NCBI GenBank assembly: GCA_964020085.1 | Contig: OZ026595.1 | Span: 17,640,153 to 17,704,152, forward strand | From: Micromussa lordhowensis | Lineage: Eukaryota; Cnidaria; Anthozoa; Scleractinia; Lobophylliidae | DNA length: 64,000 nucleotides | Direction: 5' to 3' | Part shown: positions 45,370 to 55,555 of the stretch, piece by piece | Layout: every line of letters starts with the position of its first letter | Position numbering within the stretch: the first letter of the stretch is position 1 | Position numbers and translations under genes: made by a program | Notes under the pieces: generated by a model | Database searches by the model: none | Told to the model about the DNA's origin: nothing | The model's input: only the letters and a program-made list of their open reading frames with translations

Positions 45370-47702
45370 CCAATCACTCAGTCTGTCAGTCTGTCAGTGG
45401 CTCTGTCAGTCAGTCAGTCAGTCGGTCAGTCGATCACTCAGTCCGTCAGTCGGTCTGTCAGTCAGTCAGTCAGTCAGTCAGTTGGTCAGTCGATCACTCA
45501 GTCTGTCAGTCGGTCTGTCAGTCAGTCTGTCAGTCAGTCGATCAGTCAGTCAGTCAGTCAGTCGGTCAGTTGATCATTCAGTCTGTCAGTCGGTCTGTCA
45601 GTCAGTCTGTCAGTGGCTGTGTCAGTTGGTCAGTCAGTCGTTCAGTCAGTCGGTTACTCAGTCAGTCAGTCGTCCTGTCAGTCAGTCAGTCAGTTAGTCA
45701 GTCAGTCACTCACTCGCTCAGCCACTCAGTCTGTCAAGCTTGATCGGTTGGTTCATCGGTAGTACGTATGGAACTATATAGAAATAATTGAAGAAACTAT
45801 TGTCTGTACTGAAAATTTGTTCTGATTAGAAAACAATTGCAATTTATTTAATACCCTTGTTCAGGTCCGAAAGATCCACTGGGTAATGCTATGGCTGAAA
45901 TGATGGAAAGAATAAAAAACGGTAACATACAGCTTAAGCCTGTCAGAACTGTAAGTATGGATTTATCTTTGATGTTTTTAATAGTAATGTTGTGTTGTGA
46001 TATATTCTTCACCTTGTGAAGCTAAGAGTTCAAAAGTGAAGGAGACATTAGCTTTTATTGAAACGATTTCACACTTGACACTTTTTACAACATAATAACT
46101 ACTACCACATGAAAGTTACTACGCAACTGAGTTTTTAGAAACGATGGAATCGCCTTGTACAGTATAATTAACAGTACCACATGGAACTATGGTTCATTAG
46201 CTTTCATTTGAATGGTCACACACTAGGGTTTTGTCCACAGACTAAACGCAAGATTCACCATGAGCTAAATAATGTCAACTGTAAACTAACTTTTGTTTTG
46301 TTTTTAGCCTTCTAGTGGTAGCAACGAAAGTGACGAAACGGATGCCATGTCAGATTTGGGAAATTTACTGGTAGGAAATATTTCGTATTTTTTCATTCAG
46401 TTGTCGTTACAGTTCCTCATTGGTTTCTTGTTGTTGATTGGGCTTTTCAAAGTAAAACAAAAACATTAACAATAGTACGAGATTTGTGATTGGACTAATA
46501 GTAGCTAAGCACGTGCATTAACCACACGTGCGTCGATTGGTCAAAAACTGTTTGCGCGAATTCGATCGACCTCAATCAATATAGACCAACAGTTTTCTTG
46601 TTTATTTGGGTTAATAATATTAGTAGTTCTGTAAGTTGTGGGTGCGTTTTGCTAATGTAGTAAGGGCGTGCCCGACTCTTTCTTGGCAGTGATACCTGTG
46701 AACAGGCTCTCTAATCGAGGACGGGGCGAAGAGAAAGCGGGAAGAAAGAGGATAGAAGAGAGAGAAAGAGAGAAGAGAGGAAACGCCTCAAGCCCCATCC
46801 CATTCTTCCACTTCATTCTAAGCCAGTTCCTTCTCGGCCCTTCTAGCCGTGCTCAGTTCCATCCAGCCGGAGCCTGTTCACAGACTAGGCAGTGAGAACA
46901 GTCTTTATTTGGGATTGTATTTTGCAGAAAACGTTGAAGAGAAATCCCAGCGTTGATACCGGCCCAGGAACAACTTCACCCACAGACGAACCAGGAGTTC
47001 AGTGGGCAAACATCAAACTTCGCAAACTGAGCTCCAATGTTGAATCTTGTAGAGGAACAACCGGGGGAGCCGAGAATAATAACAACGAACTGAATAAAGT
47101 GACTTTAAGAAAACCACGGAGTCATTCTGCCGGAGACATTCTTGACGACCGACCGAAAGACCAGGCTACTGCAGAGCTTAAGAGGATTCTACAGAGACAA
47201 AAAGCCGCCGCAGAGAAAGGTGAGCGGTGCCTTTTCTGATTCGTTGTGCACCTTCAGTTTAGTATATACCGAAAATTTTATGTCTTTGCGACGAGTTCTC
47301 CTTAGCTTTTGATTGGCGTAACCGCGATCACTTTGGTTTGGTTTTCTATTTCTGATGGTCATTAGAAAAACTCTCAGATGTTCATCACCAAAATGAGCCA
47401 ATCATGTTCACTTTGATATAAGAGACATCTGAACTCTGGAATAGAAACAGGATTTAAACTCGAGATGATTGACCACAAACGTAGGACAACACCAGAGTAG
47501 TACGTTTTCATATCACTGCCAAAAATGACTGTGCAGTTTCAGTTAAGATTTAGACAAGCTCAAAACTTGAACTACAATCCTAGCAAACACTTATGGGCTT
47601 ACTTCACTACATCCCCCTAATATTCTTATTTCGTAACTTTGTTTCATTTTAGAAGAACCAGAAAAAAAGGATGGAAACGTTTGTAAAAATGGAGCGTCAT
47701 GA
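26656..47702 (+). CDS. shtn1: Shootin-1 homologue, 19 exons
   Basis: Exons: 26656-26770, 26894-26946, 27093-27153, 29525-29619, 30893-30967, 31507-31588, 32131-32241, 32393-32469, 33153-33234, 33696-33790, 34085-34231, 42665-42719, 43684-43782, 44642-44771, 44975-45033, 45865-45950, 46308-46370, 46928-47219 and 47653-47702. All have AG/GT borders and phases that chain without error, giving 608 codons and a TGA; the human protein is of similar length (about 630). Recognised blocks: VSNLALSEYENLHSKFE (77-108), QENKKLKRQSQLLISQ (111-126), VSVLALEEYSTLQQKY (251-282), a proline tract (about 397-421) followed by a Lys-rich KFMNIVGPKKKKDSLKK, AMAEMMERIKNG (about 453-464) and ELKRILQRQK near 580. These follow human shootin-1 in order. 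Most of residues 1-390 is coiled-coil-like. In vertebrates shootin-1 links F-actin flow to L1-CAM in axon outgrowth; the cnidarian role is unknown. AATAAA at 48243 is a possible poly(A) signal. Confidence 0.93.
29965..30760. mobile_element. Composite inverted-repeat element in shootin intron 4
   Basis: Outer ends are inverted: GATTAGTAATAGTAATTGGA at 29965 and a right end containing CCTATTACTATTACTTATC at 30742-30760. Inside are two diverged tandem copies of a core of about 350 bp: both contain ATGTCTTTTGAGAACTTCTT, then GCTAAGGAAACCATTAAAGC, then a long hairpin (30216-30289 and 30568-30641) with stem CCAATTACAGGTGTC. No coding capacity. It resembles a MITE whose core duplicated. Confidence 0.7.
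35056..37325 (-). mobile_element. TTAA-type DNA transposon remnant, copy A
   Basis: The right end GGCTGATACC at 37316-37325 is followed by TTAA, as in the better preserved copy ending 42155. The left terminal repeat, present in copies B and C, is missing here: TATCTA joins directly to CACCCTTCAG at about 35060. On the minus strand fragments of a protein remain: MPAKKKEEVV and TARRKKPKDSF (about 37050-36970) and a Cys-rich block CRFCQQSVELVENVGS...CQNESC (36910-36780). TTAA targets are used by piggyBac and Kolobok elements; the Cys-rich block recalls the N-terminal zinc-binding part of Kolobok/Mutator-like transposases. Confidence 0.55.
37465..37583. repeat. About 40-bp tandem repeat, three units, copy A tail
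   Basis: The phrase GCTGAAAGCGAGGCT (variants AAACGAGGCT, AAGCAAGGCT) following GCATTGTGGTCCG recurs three times with a period of about 40-47 bp. The same array appears in the second unit at about 42305-42425. Confidence 0.75.
38209..38419. mobile_element. TTAA-type DNA transposon, left arm of copy B
   Basis: TTAA at 38205-38208 is followed by GGTATCAGCCACACCCTTCA, the same terminus as copy C. The arm runs into the 539-bp TIR element at 38420. Later internal sequence of this family resumes at about 39891. Confidence 0.65.
38420..38958. mobile_element. 539-bp non-autonomous TIR element with 8-bp target duplication
   Basis: The octamer CTCCAGTC occurs immediately on both sides (38412-38419 and 38959-38966). 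The element begins TAAGCCTAGATACAAATATC and ends GATATTTGTATCTAGGCCTA, terminal inverted repeats of about 22 bp with one mismatch. The uninterrupted empty site exists in copy A of the host repeat (about 35208-35222), which confirms insertion. The interior is AT-rich with repeated GAAATTTAGAA phrases and encodes nothing. An 8-bp duplication is characteristic of hAT transposons, so it is probably a hAT MITE; the terminal bases do not clearly match the hAT consensus. Confidence 0.9.
38977..39388 (-). pseudogene. Two-exon coding fragment, BEN-domain-like
   Basis: On the minus strand an exon 39388-39271 has an acceptor TTTCTTTCCAG before it and a donor GTAGGTAA after it, and encodes 39 codons containing NRIERRANETAEQ and RRRVYRRLFGILW. 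A second exon from 39109 follows the acceptor TTTTCCAG in matching phase and encodes FGNKVGQGNFRGKAV, then YVYPEEIKDAIRERIDVNVR, to about 38977 where it meets repeat sequence. The pattern of a hydrophobic ...RRLFGIL, then Asn...Gly-Lys, then P.EI..AIRE resembles BEN domains, which bind DNA or chromatin. This is a motif-level resemblance only. The piece lies antisense in an intron among transposon copies, so it is probably a captured or transposon-derived gene fragment. Confidence 0.4.
39891..40560 (-). pseudogene. TTAA-type transposon internal segment with transposase-like fragment, copy B
   Basis: The sequence from about 39891 repeats copy A from about 35497. On the minus strand an open frame 40532-39987 carries PLADLESTETWQKF and then CRFCQESVELVENLGS and CQNESCPSHETNLPFPT. 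Paired CxxC and Cys residues suggest a zinc-binding module like the N-terminus of Kolobok/Mutator-type transposases. The catalytic region is absent. Confidence 0.5.
40850..42155 (-). mobile_element. TTAA-flanked DNA transposon (Kolobok/piggyBac-type target), copy C
   Basis: TTAA occurs on both sides (40846-40849 and 42156-42159). The ends are inverted repeats, GGTATCAGCCA at the left and TGGCTGATACC at the right (11 bp perfect, then imperfect). The 1,306-bp body encodes, on the minus strand, only the N-terminal part of a transposase-like protein in two frames: 41870-41574 (TARRKKPKASF...LADLESTETWQKF) and 41555-41298 (CRFCQESVELVENVGS...CQNESC). A frameshift separates them. The catalytic domain is missing, so this is an internally deleted copy. 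Kolobok fits the TTAA target plus the Cys-rich domain best; piggyBac shares the target. Confidence 0.65.
43323..43340. repeat. Poly-G homopolymer in shootin intron 12
   Basis: An uninterrupted run of about 18 G on the plus strand precedes CGAGGAATG. It could be G-quadruplex-forming and is a likely spot for sequencing or assembly error. Surrounding 43170-43560 has repeated TATTTTTTTGGGT-like phrases. Confidence 0.9.
45085..45735. repeat. CAGT/CTGT tetranucleotide array in shootin intron 15
   Basis: About 650 bp is built from CAGT with CTGT, CGGT and CGAT variants. Higher-order blocks such as CGATCACTCAGTCTGT recur through the array. The frames translate to Ser/Val/Gln repeats in several registers, which is a by-product of the tetranucleotide. 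It lies wholly inside the intron 45034-45864. Confidence 0.97.
46696..46883. repeat. Short TIR element (MITE-like) in shootin intron 17
   Basis: CTGTGAACAGGCTC at 46696-46709 is exactly inverted as GAGCCTGTTCACAG at 46870-46883. The 188-bp interior has a purine-rich GA tract (about 46720-46790) followed by a pyrimidine-rich tract. No target duplication was resolved. It ends 44 bp before exon 18. Confidence 0.75.
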
Positions 47703-49382
47703 GTGGGACAAAGAGAGGTTTTGAGAAAGATTTTGAGTTGTTTTACAGATACCCAGTTTATGAGTGTTTAACATAAAGCAATCAAGTCAATTTGATCATA
47801 GATATTTGATAGAATGTTTGTCACGTTGTACCTGCCGTCACGCAACTCTTCTCTCTCACAGGTACAAGTTAGGTAGAAATATTACGTGACACGTCCGAAA
47901 TCACGGAGAATCACATGCTGGCTGATAATGTTTTCTGTAAGCACGTGACTGGCACAAATTGCATTTCATGATAACGTGGAATTTAATGCAAGGTATTTTT
48001 GGAACTTGAGCGGTAAAATACTATAATTGTTGTAATGTAGAACATGCATATTGCATCAACAGTTCAGGACATCAAAGTCAGAGAAAAAAATTACCTCTGT
48101 ATTGTAAAAGAGAGCTTTATATTTAAGTCTAGAAAAAAAAAGTCGTATATGTTGGTTTTGTGCTCTCGAGAATGTTCGAGGGAAAACCTTTTTCAATGCA
48201 GTGATAAGAATTGATTGCGAACTTAGTGAGGTGGTCGAGTCCAATAAAAAATGCAAAAATAAAACAAAAAAATATCGTCGCTATTAGAAACGTTATCCCA
48301 TAGCAGTGGATACAATGATATGAGCGGAAAATTTAGAAGCCTTTGAGCTTGTTTATCTTTGTTTATTTTTTTACGATGTGAAAATATTTTACTTTTGTAC
48401 TTGATAAAGTTAAAACGATTTTAAAAAGTACGAAGAGAGAAACTCAAGAAAATATTATGAAGTCGTTTAGCAGATTTCGATTAATTACAAATTATAGGTC
48501 ATTGCGGCTCCATCGAAACTTAACCCATTTTGTTACAAGCTTTTTTGTTGCAGCTCAAAACGTCCTGCTATTAAGATAAGATTAAGGTACCTCATTAGGT
48601 GGAGCCTTGCCACAGAACCTTTGTCAGAGAGCCCCTTAGGAGAGTGTCCCATGAAAACGATCCTAAGGAAATTCTTGAAATATTTTTCATAAAAATGGAG
48701 GTATATGTTTAATCAAAGTTTGCGCTGAAAGTAGTGGAAATATTTACACTCTCAAAAGTTCCCAGTGGACAGTAGCTTCTGTAATACCTTAATAGTACTG
48801 ATGTAATTATATGTAGCTAAAATATGAAATGCTTACACATTTAATTTCTGGAAACAGTGAACCATCTTGTACTGGGCGTAACCAAATAGTGGCGTGTGTT
48901 GTTTGTTTAGAAGCCAGAATCTCGGAGTACTTTTTGCCAAGCCGAGTTTTGTACGCAAATTAAGGTTGCGTGAAATAAAGTTAAACATTCTCCAACAAGT
49001 CTGTCTACGATTTAATGTTTTCAACATATATTTTTATGGACGAGGGATGGTTATCTGGAAATGAAAATACTCTGATTTCGCTCAAGCTACAAATTCAAAA
49101 CGATTAGGTGTAGTGTCAGTCTACCAAATGACATGTTATGGACATTCTGAGTTTGATTTCACTTATTGCAGTGTCAGCGCAAACGAAGTACAAGGAAGAA
49201 ATGGTTCTAACATGACATGGTCAACAGAGAGCTAAACGTGATTTGTTTAGAGATTTGTTACTAAGGAAAAACAGATGGCAAAGGGTTGCCTTTGGGTTCA
49301 CAGGTGACTAAAATGCCAATATGCTAAGCAAATTATCGATAACAAACTAAGAAATAATGGTTGTCGACAAATAAACTGAAAC
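47703..49382. other. 3' flank of shootin-like gene, no further gene
   Basis: The 3' UTR begins at 47703. AATAAA at 48243 is a candidate poly(A) signal, with others further on. Only short open frames occur; nothing was recognised. Confidence 0.5.
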
Positions 49383-50101
49383 TTTTTAAAGTGGTACTAT
49401 GATCAAATTTTTACCCCTTGTTTTTTTGAGTGTATCACATAGCATTCCATGAAAGAATCAAAACGCCGTTTACCGTTTGCAAATATCTGCATTTGTGCCG
49501 GAGATATTTAAGTTTGAAAAATGGATAAAATATGCAAATGAGATAACCGATGACGTCATTTACTCAACCCAATATTATATTGAGTATATAAATAGAGCTA
49601 TCTTGGCCAAATTGCAGTGCAAATCATTGAAACTTGGCAGGCTAATAGTTCTACAGGAAACACACCTATCCCTGTAAAAAATTCCGTTGCCATGGCAGTT
49701 CACTCTTTTCCAGTCCCCACCCGCTTAATTTCAATATGTTGGTGATTTTCAGCTTGAAAATGTTAAACAGGGCCACAAAGTCGAGCTAACATATTTATAG
49801 GCTTGCTGGATCATGCATATGAAGTGCTGTTAGCAAATATCAAAATGGAACGCCAAAGTTGGCCAGAAAAGCTTTTAATATGGGGAAGGTCTGGAACCCA
49901 ATATGTTGCCATGGTAACAGAACTGTCGAGCTCATATTGTGGAGCATATTTAGTAGAACCTTGCTGCAAAAAATCAAACATTTCTGCAACAAATTGGCCG
50001 AGATATCTCTTTCCATCATATTTGAACAAAATCTGGTTGAGTGTATGACGTCATCACTTGGCTAATTTGCATATTTTAAAAACCTGAATATCTTTGAAAC
50101 G

Positions 50102-50145
<44 letters not shown>

Positions 50146-50219
50146 CAGTCCACTTTTTTATGTTTCAAAATGGCTTAAAAAGGAAAGGTACGATTTTCGT
50201 CATAGTACCACTTTAAAAA
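49383..50219. mobile_element. 837-bp non-autonomous element with 20-bp terminal inverted repeats
   Basis: TTTTTAAAGTGGTACTATGA at 49383-49402 is perfectly inverted at 50200-50219. The interior has short open frames on both strands but no recognisable domain. TGACGTCAT occurs near both ends (about 49550 and 50046), suggesting subterminal inverted symmetry as well. Superfamily is not assigned. Confidence 0.8.
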
Positions 50220-50409
50220 TATATGTTTATTTGCTTTTTGCCATATAAAAAAAACACAATTACAATACACTACAATAAACGCTCGAAACGTTAGCTTTCG
50301 AATCTTTTTACGGTGGCCAATTCACATTATCAACTCAGGCGATAAAACCAAATTTTCTTTCTCCTTACATTGTTATAATCCAAATACACATCAAAAATTT
50401 AAATAGAAG

Positions 50410-50830
50410 TTTTAAATTCACGAGGGACCCTTTCATACTCTGAATTCCTTGTGCCTAGACTAAACAATTAAGTTTTCTCATTTAGTTTGAGACCAGAACA
50501 TTTTGAAAATTTACTAAGGCAATCTCGTAAACAATCACATGAGGATCTGTTACGGAGAAAACAGGTTAAATCATCTACAAAAATGTCACTTTGACCTCGG
50601 AATTGCCCGGCAATTTGAATACCCTGAATTTTGTCATTTTTTTTTAATACTGCATGCCATAATTTCTAATCCTAATACGAAAAGAAGAGACGAGACTGGG
50701 TCTTCTTGTCGCACACCTCGACCCACTGCATACCTAAGCTGCCGATTGCAACTTACGTGTCGATGACAATTGTTCTTCACAGTTGCATTAGTTTTCCATA
50801 AATCATAGAGCGAGATAGTTGTCAACAGTT
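50410..50830 (-). pseudogene. L1-like reverse transcriptase fragment
   Basis: Reading leftward, GRGVRQEDPVSSLLFVLGLE (about 50730-50670) is followed by a segment with IQGIQIAGQ, then FVDDLTCFL (about 50580-50550), and then a stretch ending LSKFSKCSGLKLNE. These are consecutive RT motifs. FVDD replaces the usual FADD, and there are at least one in-frame stop and small disruptions. The arrangement parallels the fragment at 23880-25400, suggesting the same or a related L1 clade. Confidence 0.8.
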
Positions 50831-51675
50831 AAGCAACCACCATCTGCAGTGTTTCTTAGCAGCGGATTCGACACCAAAACTACGAGTCTGACATGCGCAA
50901 CGATGTTATAATGATAGTTTTAAATACGTACCTAAAACAAGCTCTCACCTGAAACTTGGGTTAATTTCGTGGAAGAGCTCTATCAAACACTAATAGATAT
51001 CGACCAAGTTTAGTTGTCGATAAATGACTCTGTCGAAGATCTCAGACTGCTATACTTCGTAATGAGATAACTTTTATGTGTTTATCTGGTTTTGAAACCC
51101 CAGGAAATGATGCAAAGGGTTTTTAAAGCCTTGATCTTGCTGAAGCAAGTAGTTCGCACTTTTAGACACTGGAACTGGTTCTATTACCGGGTAACAGCGA
51201 GTTATTAGCTAACCCCGGAGTTCTTGATCCTTTAGTAAATGTACGCCGGTTACATTAACTTATCTTCAGCGAAATTTTGATTTTCAGATTTGTGTTGGTA
51301 TCCCGTAGTGTGTAACTTTTATATCATGATTGTTTACCCACTGCGAGGTCCAGATATGAACTGAATCCCGCAAATCTGATTGGCTTACACGAACAGTCTG
51401 GTTTTATTTTCCATGTGGTCCTCTTACGCGCTGTCCATTTTAGTAGAACTTTCTAGTATTCTTTTTTTATTGTTATTTTATGTTTTTGTTCATTAGTGGA
51501 CCTCAACTTTGTCTCGGTGCATTAACGAATAAAAACAGAAGTCGGTCAATATTTTGATATCAGGACCTCACGCCTGGTCAATAACAAATATGTTTTTGTC
51601 GCGACAAAAATAAAGTAGCGTGTAGCGTATATTGAGCGCATTCACTTTTGTTGAGTCACATGAAACAGTTCTACG

Positions 51676-53166
51676 ATGAGGAAGTTCACTCGCTGTGTGT
51701 GTTATTGCCGAAGAACGAATATTTTGGCGCTTTCCGTGTGTTTTGTCACAGGTTTTTTTTTATTTCTGCTCTTCCAACTTTCGGCGGTTTTACAGGTGAC
51801 TCCACGTGAACGAGCTGGTAGCATTGAGACACTTTCCCGGCATGACATAGAAAGGATGGCTAGACAAGAAGGTAGAGATCATGGTCGATCGGTCAAGAGT
51901 CCTTACAGAGATCTCGAAGAACGCACAACAATGAAATTAAACCAGATCAAAACTGGTCGCACGGTTTCGACAAGCCTTAAAGAAATGCCACGAAGAGAGG
52001 TGTCCTCGTGTACACATACGCAGGAAGAGCCAAGATTTCGTGAAGTTGAAAAAGGGACGCTTGTGTATTCAGCCTGGTTTGACGATCGACAATCTCAGCG
52101 TTATATTCGATTTTTGCTGTTGACTTCAACAAGACATCCTCCGCCGCTGTTTTGCCATTTTGAAAGTGCGTCAAAACAAAAGACAGCAATGAGTAGCGCT
52201 TCTTTTTATCAGCACAACGAGAATCATTACATGCACTTTGGAGGCTACATAGCTTCTTGTATTCTTCCGCCAGCACTCGACAGTATACCCTGTTTTATAA
52301 ACATCGCCACAAGATCGACTTCAAAGACTCAAAATCAAACCTCTGATTCGGTTGAATTGCCTGTGGGTTTTATCGACCTTCAACACAGTGCCGAGAAAGT
52401 GAGCCGCAGGCAATACGGAATTTGTATTCCTCCGTTGCACGGTGAAATATCGGTCGACAGGTTGATCGAGTTTTTGGAACTCTCGCAAATTTTGGGAGCT
52501 TCGCTTTTCACTTTTTATAACTTTGCAGTGTCCGAGGAAGTACTTGAAGTGTTGAATTATTACGAAGATAGGGGCTTAGCGCGCATTCTTTCGTGGAACT
52601 TACCTTCTTATATCGGCAAGTATGATATCCACTATTTTGGGCAGACACTGTCTATTATGGACTGCCTGTTTCGATCTATGAATTATCTTGACTTGGTAGC
52701 GTTCAATGACTTAGATGAGTTTATTGTGCCGCTTGAGCAAGACAACATGATCGCGTTGCTTGAGAAGATCCATCAAGATGATTATTGCGGTCACTGCTTT
52801 CAGAGCGTCATATTTGACCCTGTAAGGGAAGATTTGCAAATCTCCCAACTATTGACGCAACGGGTTTTCCATCGCACAAAAGACGCCACTCCGTTTTGGA
52901 CTAAATGCGTTGTCAATCCGCGTAGAATTTTCGAGCAAGGAGTACATCATATAAGCAAACCCATCGAAGATGATTACATTGTAAATGAAGTGGATTGGAG
53001 AACAGCGCGAGTTTTTCATTACAGATTATGTGATGATTCGTATGCTTTAATGGCGCCAGAATGTTCTGGTGTCGAAATAGACAAAACTATGCAAAAATAT
53101 GGTGAGCGACTAAAGCGTAATTTTGAAATGACTGAGACAGAGCTTGATAATTTTTCTTCAAATTAA
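51676..53166 (+). CDS. Glycosyltransferase family 92 protein, paralogue 1 (intronless)
   Basis: The 496-residue protein starts MRKFTRCVCYC with a hydrophobic segment at about 16-40, giving a type II membrane topology with the catalytic part in the Golgi lumen. After a variable stem, EEPRFREVEKGTLVYSAWFD (about 117-136) opens the conserved part. The GT92 (formerly DUF23) core spans about 245-455, with RRQYGICIPPLHGE, QILGASLFTFYNF, DIHYFGQTLSIMDCL, the metal-binding-type DLDE in FNDLDEFIVP (345-348) and KCVVNPRRIFEQGVHH. The family includes C. elegans GALT-1, which adds galactose to fucosylated N-glycan cores; substrate here is unknown. The whole protein is one exon. A close paralogue lies 4.7 kb downstream in the same orientation. 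ATTAAA at 53214 may serve in polyadenylation. Confidence 0.93.
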   Translation: MRKFTRCVCYCRRTNILALSVCFVTGFFLFLLFQLSAVLQVTPRERAGSIETLSRHDIERMARQEGRDHGRSVKSPYRDLEERTTMKLNQIKTGRTVSTSLKEMPRREVSSCTHTQEEPRFREVEKGTLVYSAWFDDRQSQRYIRFLLLTSTRHPPPLFCHFESASKQKTAMSSASFYQHNENHYMHFGGYIASCILPPALDSIPCFINIATRSTSKTQNQTSDSVELPVGFIDLQHSAEKVSRRQYGICIPPLHGEISVDRLIEFLELSQILGASLFTFYNFAVSEEVLEVLNYYEDRGLARILSWNLPSYIGKYDIHYFGQTLSIMDCLFRSMNYLDLVAFNDLDEFIVPLEQDNMIALLEKIHQDDYCGHCFQSVIFDPVREDLQISQLLTQRVFHRTKDATPFWTKCVVNPRRIFEQGVHHISKPIEDDYIVNEVDWRTARVFHYRLCDDSYALMAPECSGVEIDKTMQKYGERLKRNFEMTETELDNFSSN

Positions 53167-55265
53167 TAGACTACTCTTTTTATTTGGTTAACTTAATACT
53201 GTCACAAAAAGACATTAAAAAACCTCGAACATGTGGTGATTCTGAAAGGTATGTTGTGTTTCTTCCAATCCTATACGAGATCTATAAAACAACTTAGGTT
53301 TTTTTTAAATCTGTGGGGCGCAAGCTGTTAACTTTACCACAAGACAGTCAAAACGGTAAATGCTTTCAGTGTATACAGTGAAAATACAAGTAACCTTATG
53401 GCTCAAGGTTTATCAAAGATGTATCAAAGATGAAGCATTAAGCCAGATCAGTTTAAAACAAATTTGATTTTAGCTCTGTATTCAGCTATAATTTGTCGTA
53501 GTTATTATTCAAAGGGAGTTATTCCAACCTTGAAATCGCGGGTGAAAAAAAGTCGCGAAGAAATTACATATCTACTCTTTTTAATTTTTGTTTTATGTTT
53601 AAACTAGTATTGACCGCGCATGAAGTAGATAAAATATTTATGCAGATTCATTCAGGGAAATCTTACTGGTCATCAAACTGGGTATCAAAACATTTGCGAA
53701 AACTAATTACTTTCGAGTTATCACAACAGTGACTGTAAATTAAACGCTAATATTTACTCTGAATCCAATAGTAAAATGTCCCTTCTCCGTTGCTTACATA
53801 CAAAGACACAATGGTTATTCAGTTCACATTTAGGCAGGTGTGTTTTTAAAGCGCAATTTTATTCTATCAGATTTTAGTACCGTCACGATTCTAATAAGAA
53901 GAAAACCCTGCGGGCAAGCCACAAGATTATTCTGAAATACGCACGACAATTATTTCCACCAAAACTCCAAGCCAGTGATTCTTTATAAACCAAATGAACA
54001 AATTTGTGGATTTGATGCGAAAACAATGTACACTTGTATAAAGTGCACACACTGTCTACAGCAAGGATATTTTCAATTAATTACCGCCATTGTTTTCATA
54101 GATTTTAAAACTACGGAAGTGCACTCTCTAGCTGTGAACTGCACTTGGGCTTGAGAGCAAAATCGTTTCAACCACTTCATATTTTATGCAAGTTGGAGCA
54201 TACCCCGCAGATGGGTCAAAAGACTAAACCAAAAACAAACTTGATCTGGATAAATCGAAATGTTATTAGTTTGAACCGGGTTGAACCTTAAAATTGCCTG
54301 CAGTGATTTGTTTTGATGTTCAGTATAATGTAAAAGATATTGGACGGAAACTTAAAAAGGTCGTAAATTAAATATAACATAAAATAAGGCATGAAAACAT
54401 AAGGACTCGTCGAGCGATTGCTTTTTGAGGAACAAACACTGATAAAGTAACTATCCCCGGAGCACTGCAAAGGAGCACACTCAAGGTGTTTTGAGTTATT
54501 TTGACCACGTACAAAGTTACCTTCAAAAACGAGAAAATAATCGTTTACTAAGAGACAAACACACTAAAAAGACAATAATAAACCATAAAGGAACAAGGAT
54601 GGTTAAGGATGGAGAAGATTGATACGGATTACAAACGACGAACTTGAAAAGTTTAGGCTGAACTTTTTCAAATGCGCACGAAGCTCCATTAAACACTCTA
54701 ACATATTTCTCAACATATTCAAACATAAAAAGGTGTGGTATAACCGTGGTTGGGTAGAATTGACTCCAACTGATCGTTTAAAGTAATCTAGAATGTTTTT
54801 TTTTTACTTTGCTATACGCTTTATGTCTTCCGCCACTTACCCGACCAATCGACCACATACAAGCCTCGATGAAAACGCCAAATCTATCGCGACTTGAGTC
54901 AAACGTTTCCCCGCGCTTTGAGTCGGTCGCATGTAGTTCTGTATTACTGAGTGTGAAACGTGTTTTGTACTTTTAAGCAAAACTGTTGAAGCAGTCTTTG
55001 GGAAAAAGACAGATTACTCCAACACTTCTCTTGGTTTGGTTACTTTATTTTTTATTCCAATCATCTTTCCAGTACAGTAGTCACAACGTTTCTCTGCTAA
55101 TTCTCTCTACTGATTACATCAACTACTACAACGAGTTCACTTCTCGCGTTTCTTTTACGGGGTCAACCACACGATCCGCCAGATCAAAGTCAAACCCCAG
55201 TCAATTTATCAATTTTGTGCTAACGCGAGAGCCTGCGCAATTCGCATTAACTACCATTGCGATTG
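53167..55265. other. Spacer between GT92 paralogues, left part
   Basis: Short open frames only. The region just after 53167 is the presumed 3' UTR of the first paralogue. A frame at 54986-55291 runs into the SINE and shows no family motif. Confidence 0.5.
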
Positions 55266-55555
55266 TGGAGGTGCGGTGGCCTCATGGTTAGTGTGCTCGA
55301 CTCCGGAGCGAGCGCTCCGGGTTCGAGCCAGGGACATTGTGTTGTGTTCTTAGGCAAGACACTTTACTCTCACGGTGCCTCTCTCCACCCAGGTGTATAA
55401 ATGGGTACCTGCGAATTTAATGATGCTGGGGGTAACCCTGCGATAGACTAGCATCTCATCCAGGGGGGAGTAGAAATATTCCTAGTCGCTTCATGCTACG
55501 GAAACCGGGATAAGCTCCGGCCTGATGAGCCACTAGGCTCGTATGCAGACTTTAC
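55266..55555 (+). mobile_element. tRNA-derived SINE, copy 2, with 15-bp target duplication
   Basis: CTACCATTGCGATTG occurs at 55251-55265 and again at 55556-55570, a perfect 15-bp duplication that defines a 290-bp insertion. The head GGTGGCCTCATGGTTAGTGT and GGGTTCGAGCC carry box A- and B-like RNA polymerase III promoter motifs. The body matches the copy at 3541. The perfect duplication indicates a fairly recent LINE-driven insertion. Confidence 0.95.

Noticed and set aside
45151..45697. Open frames encoding Ser-Val-Ser-Gln repeats
   Set aside because: They are translations of the CAGT array, open in several frames at once, and lie inside an intron.
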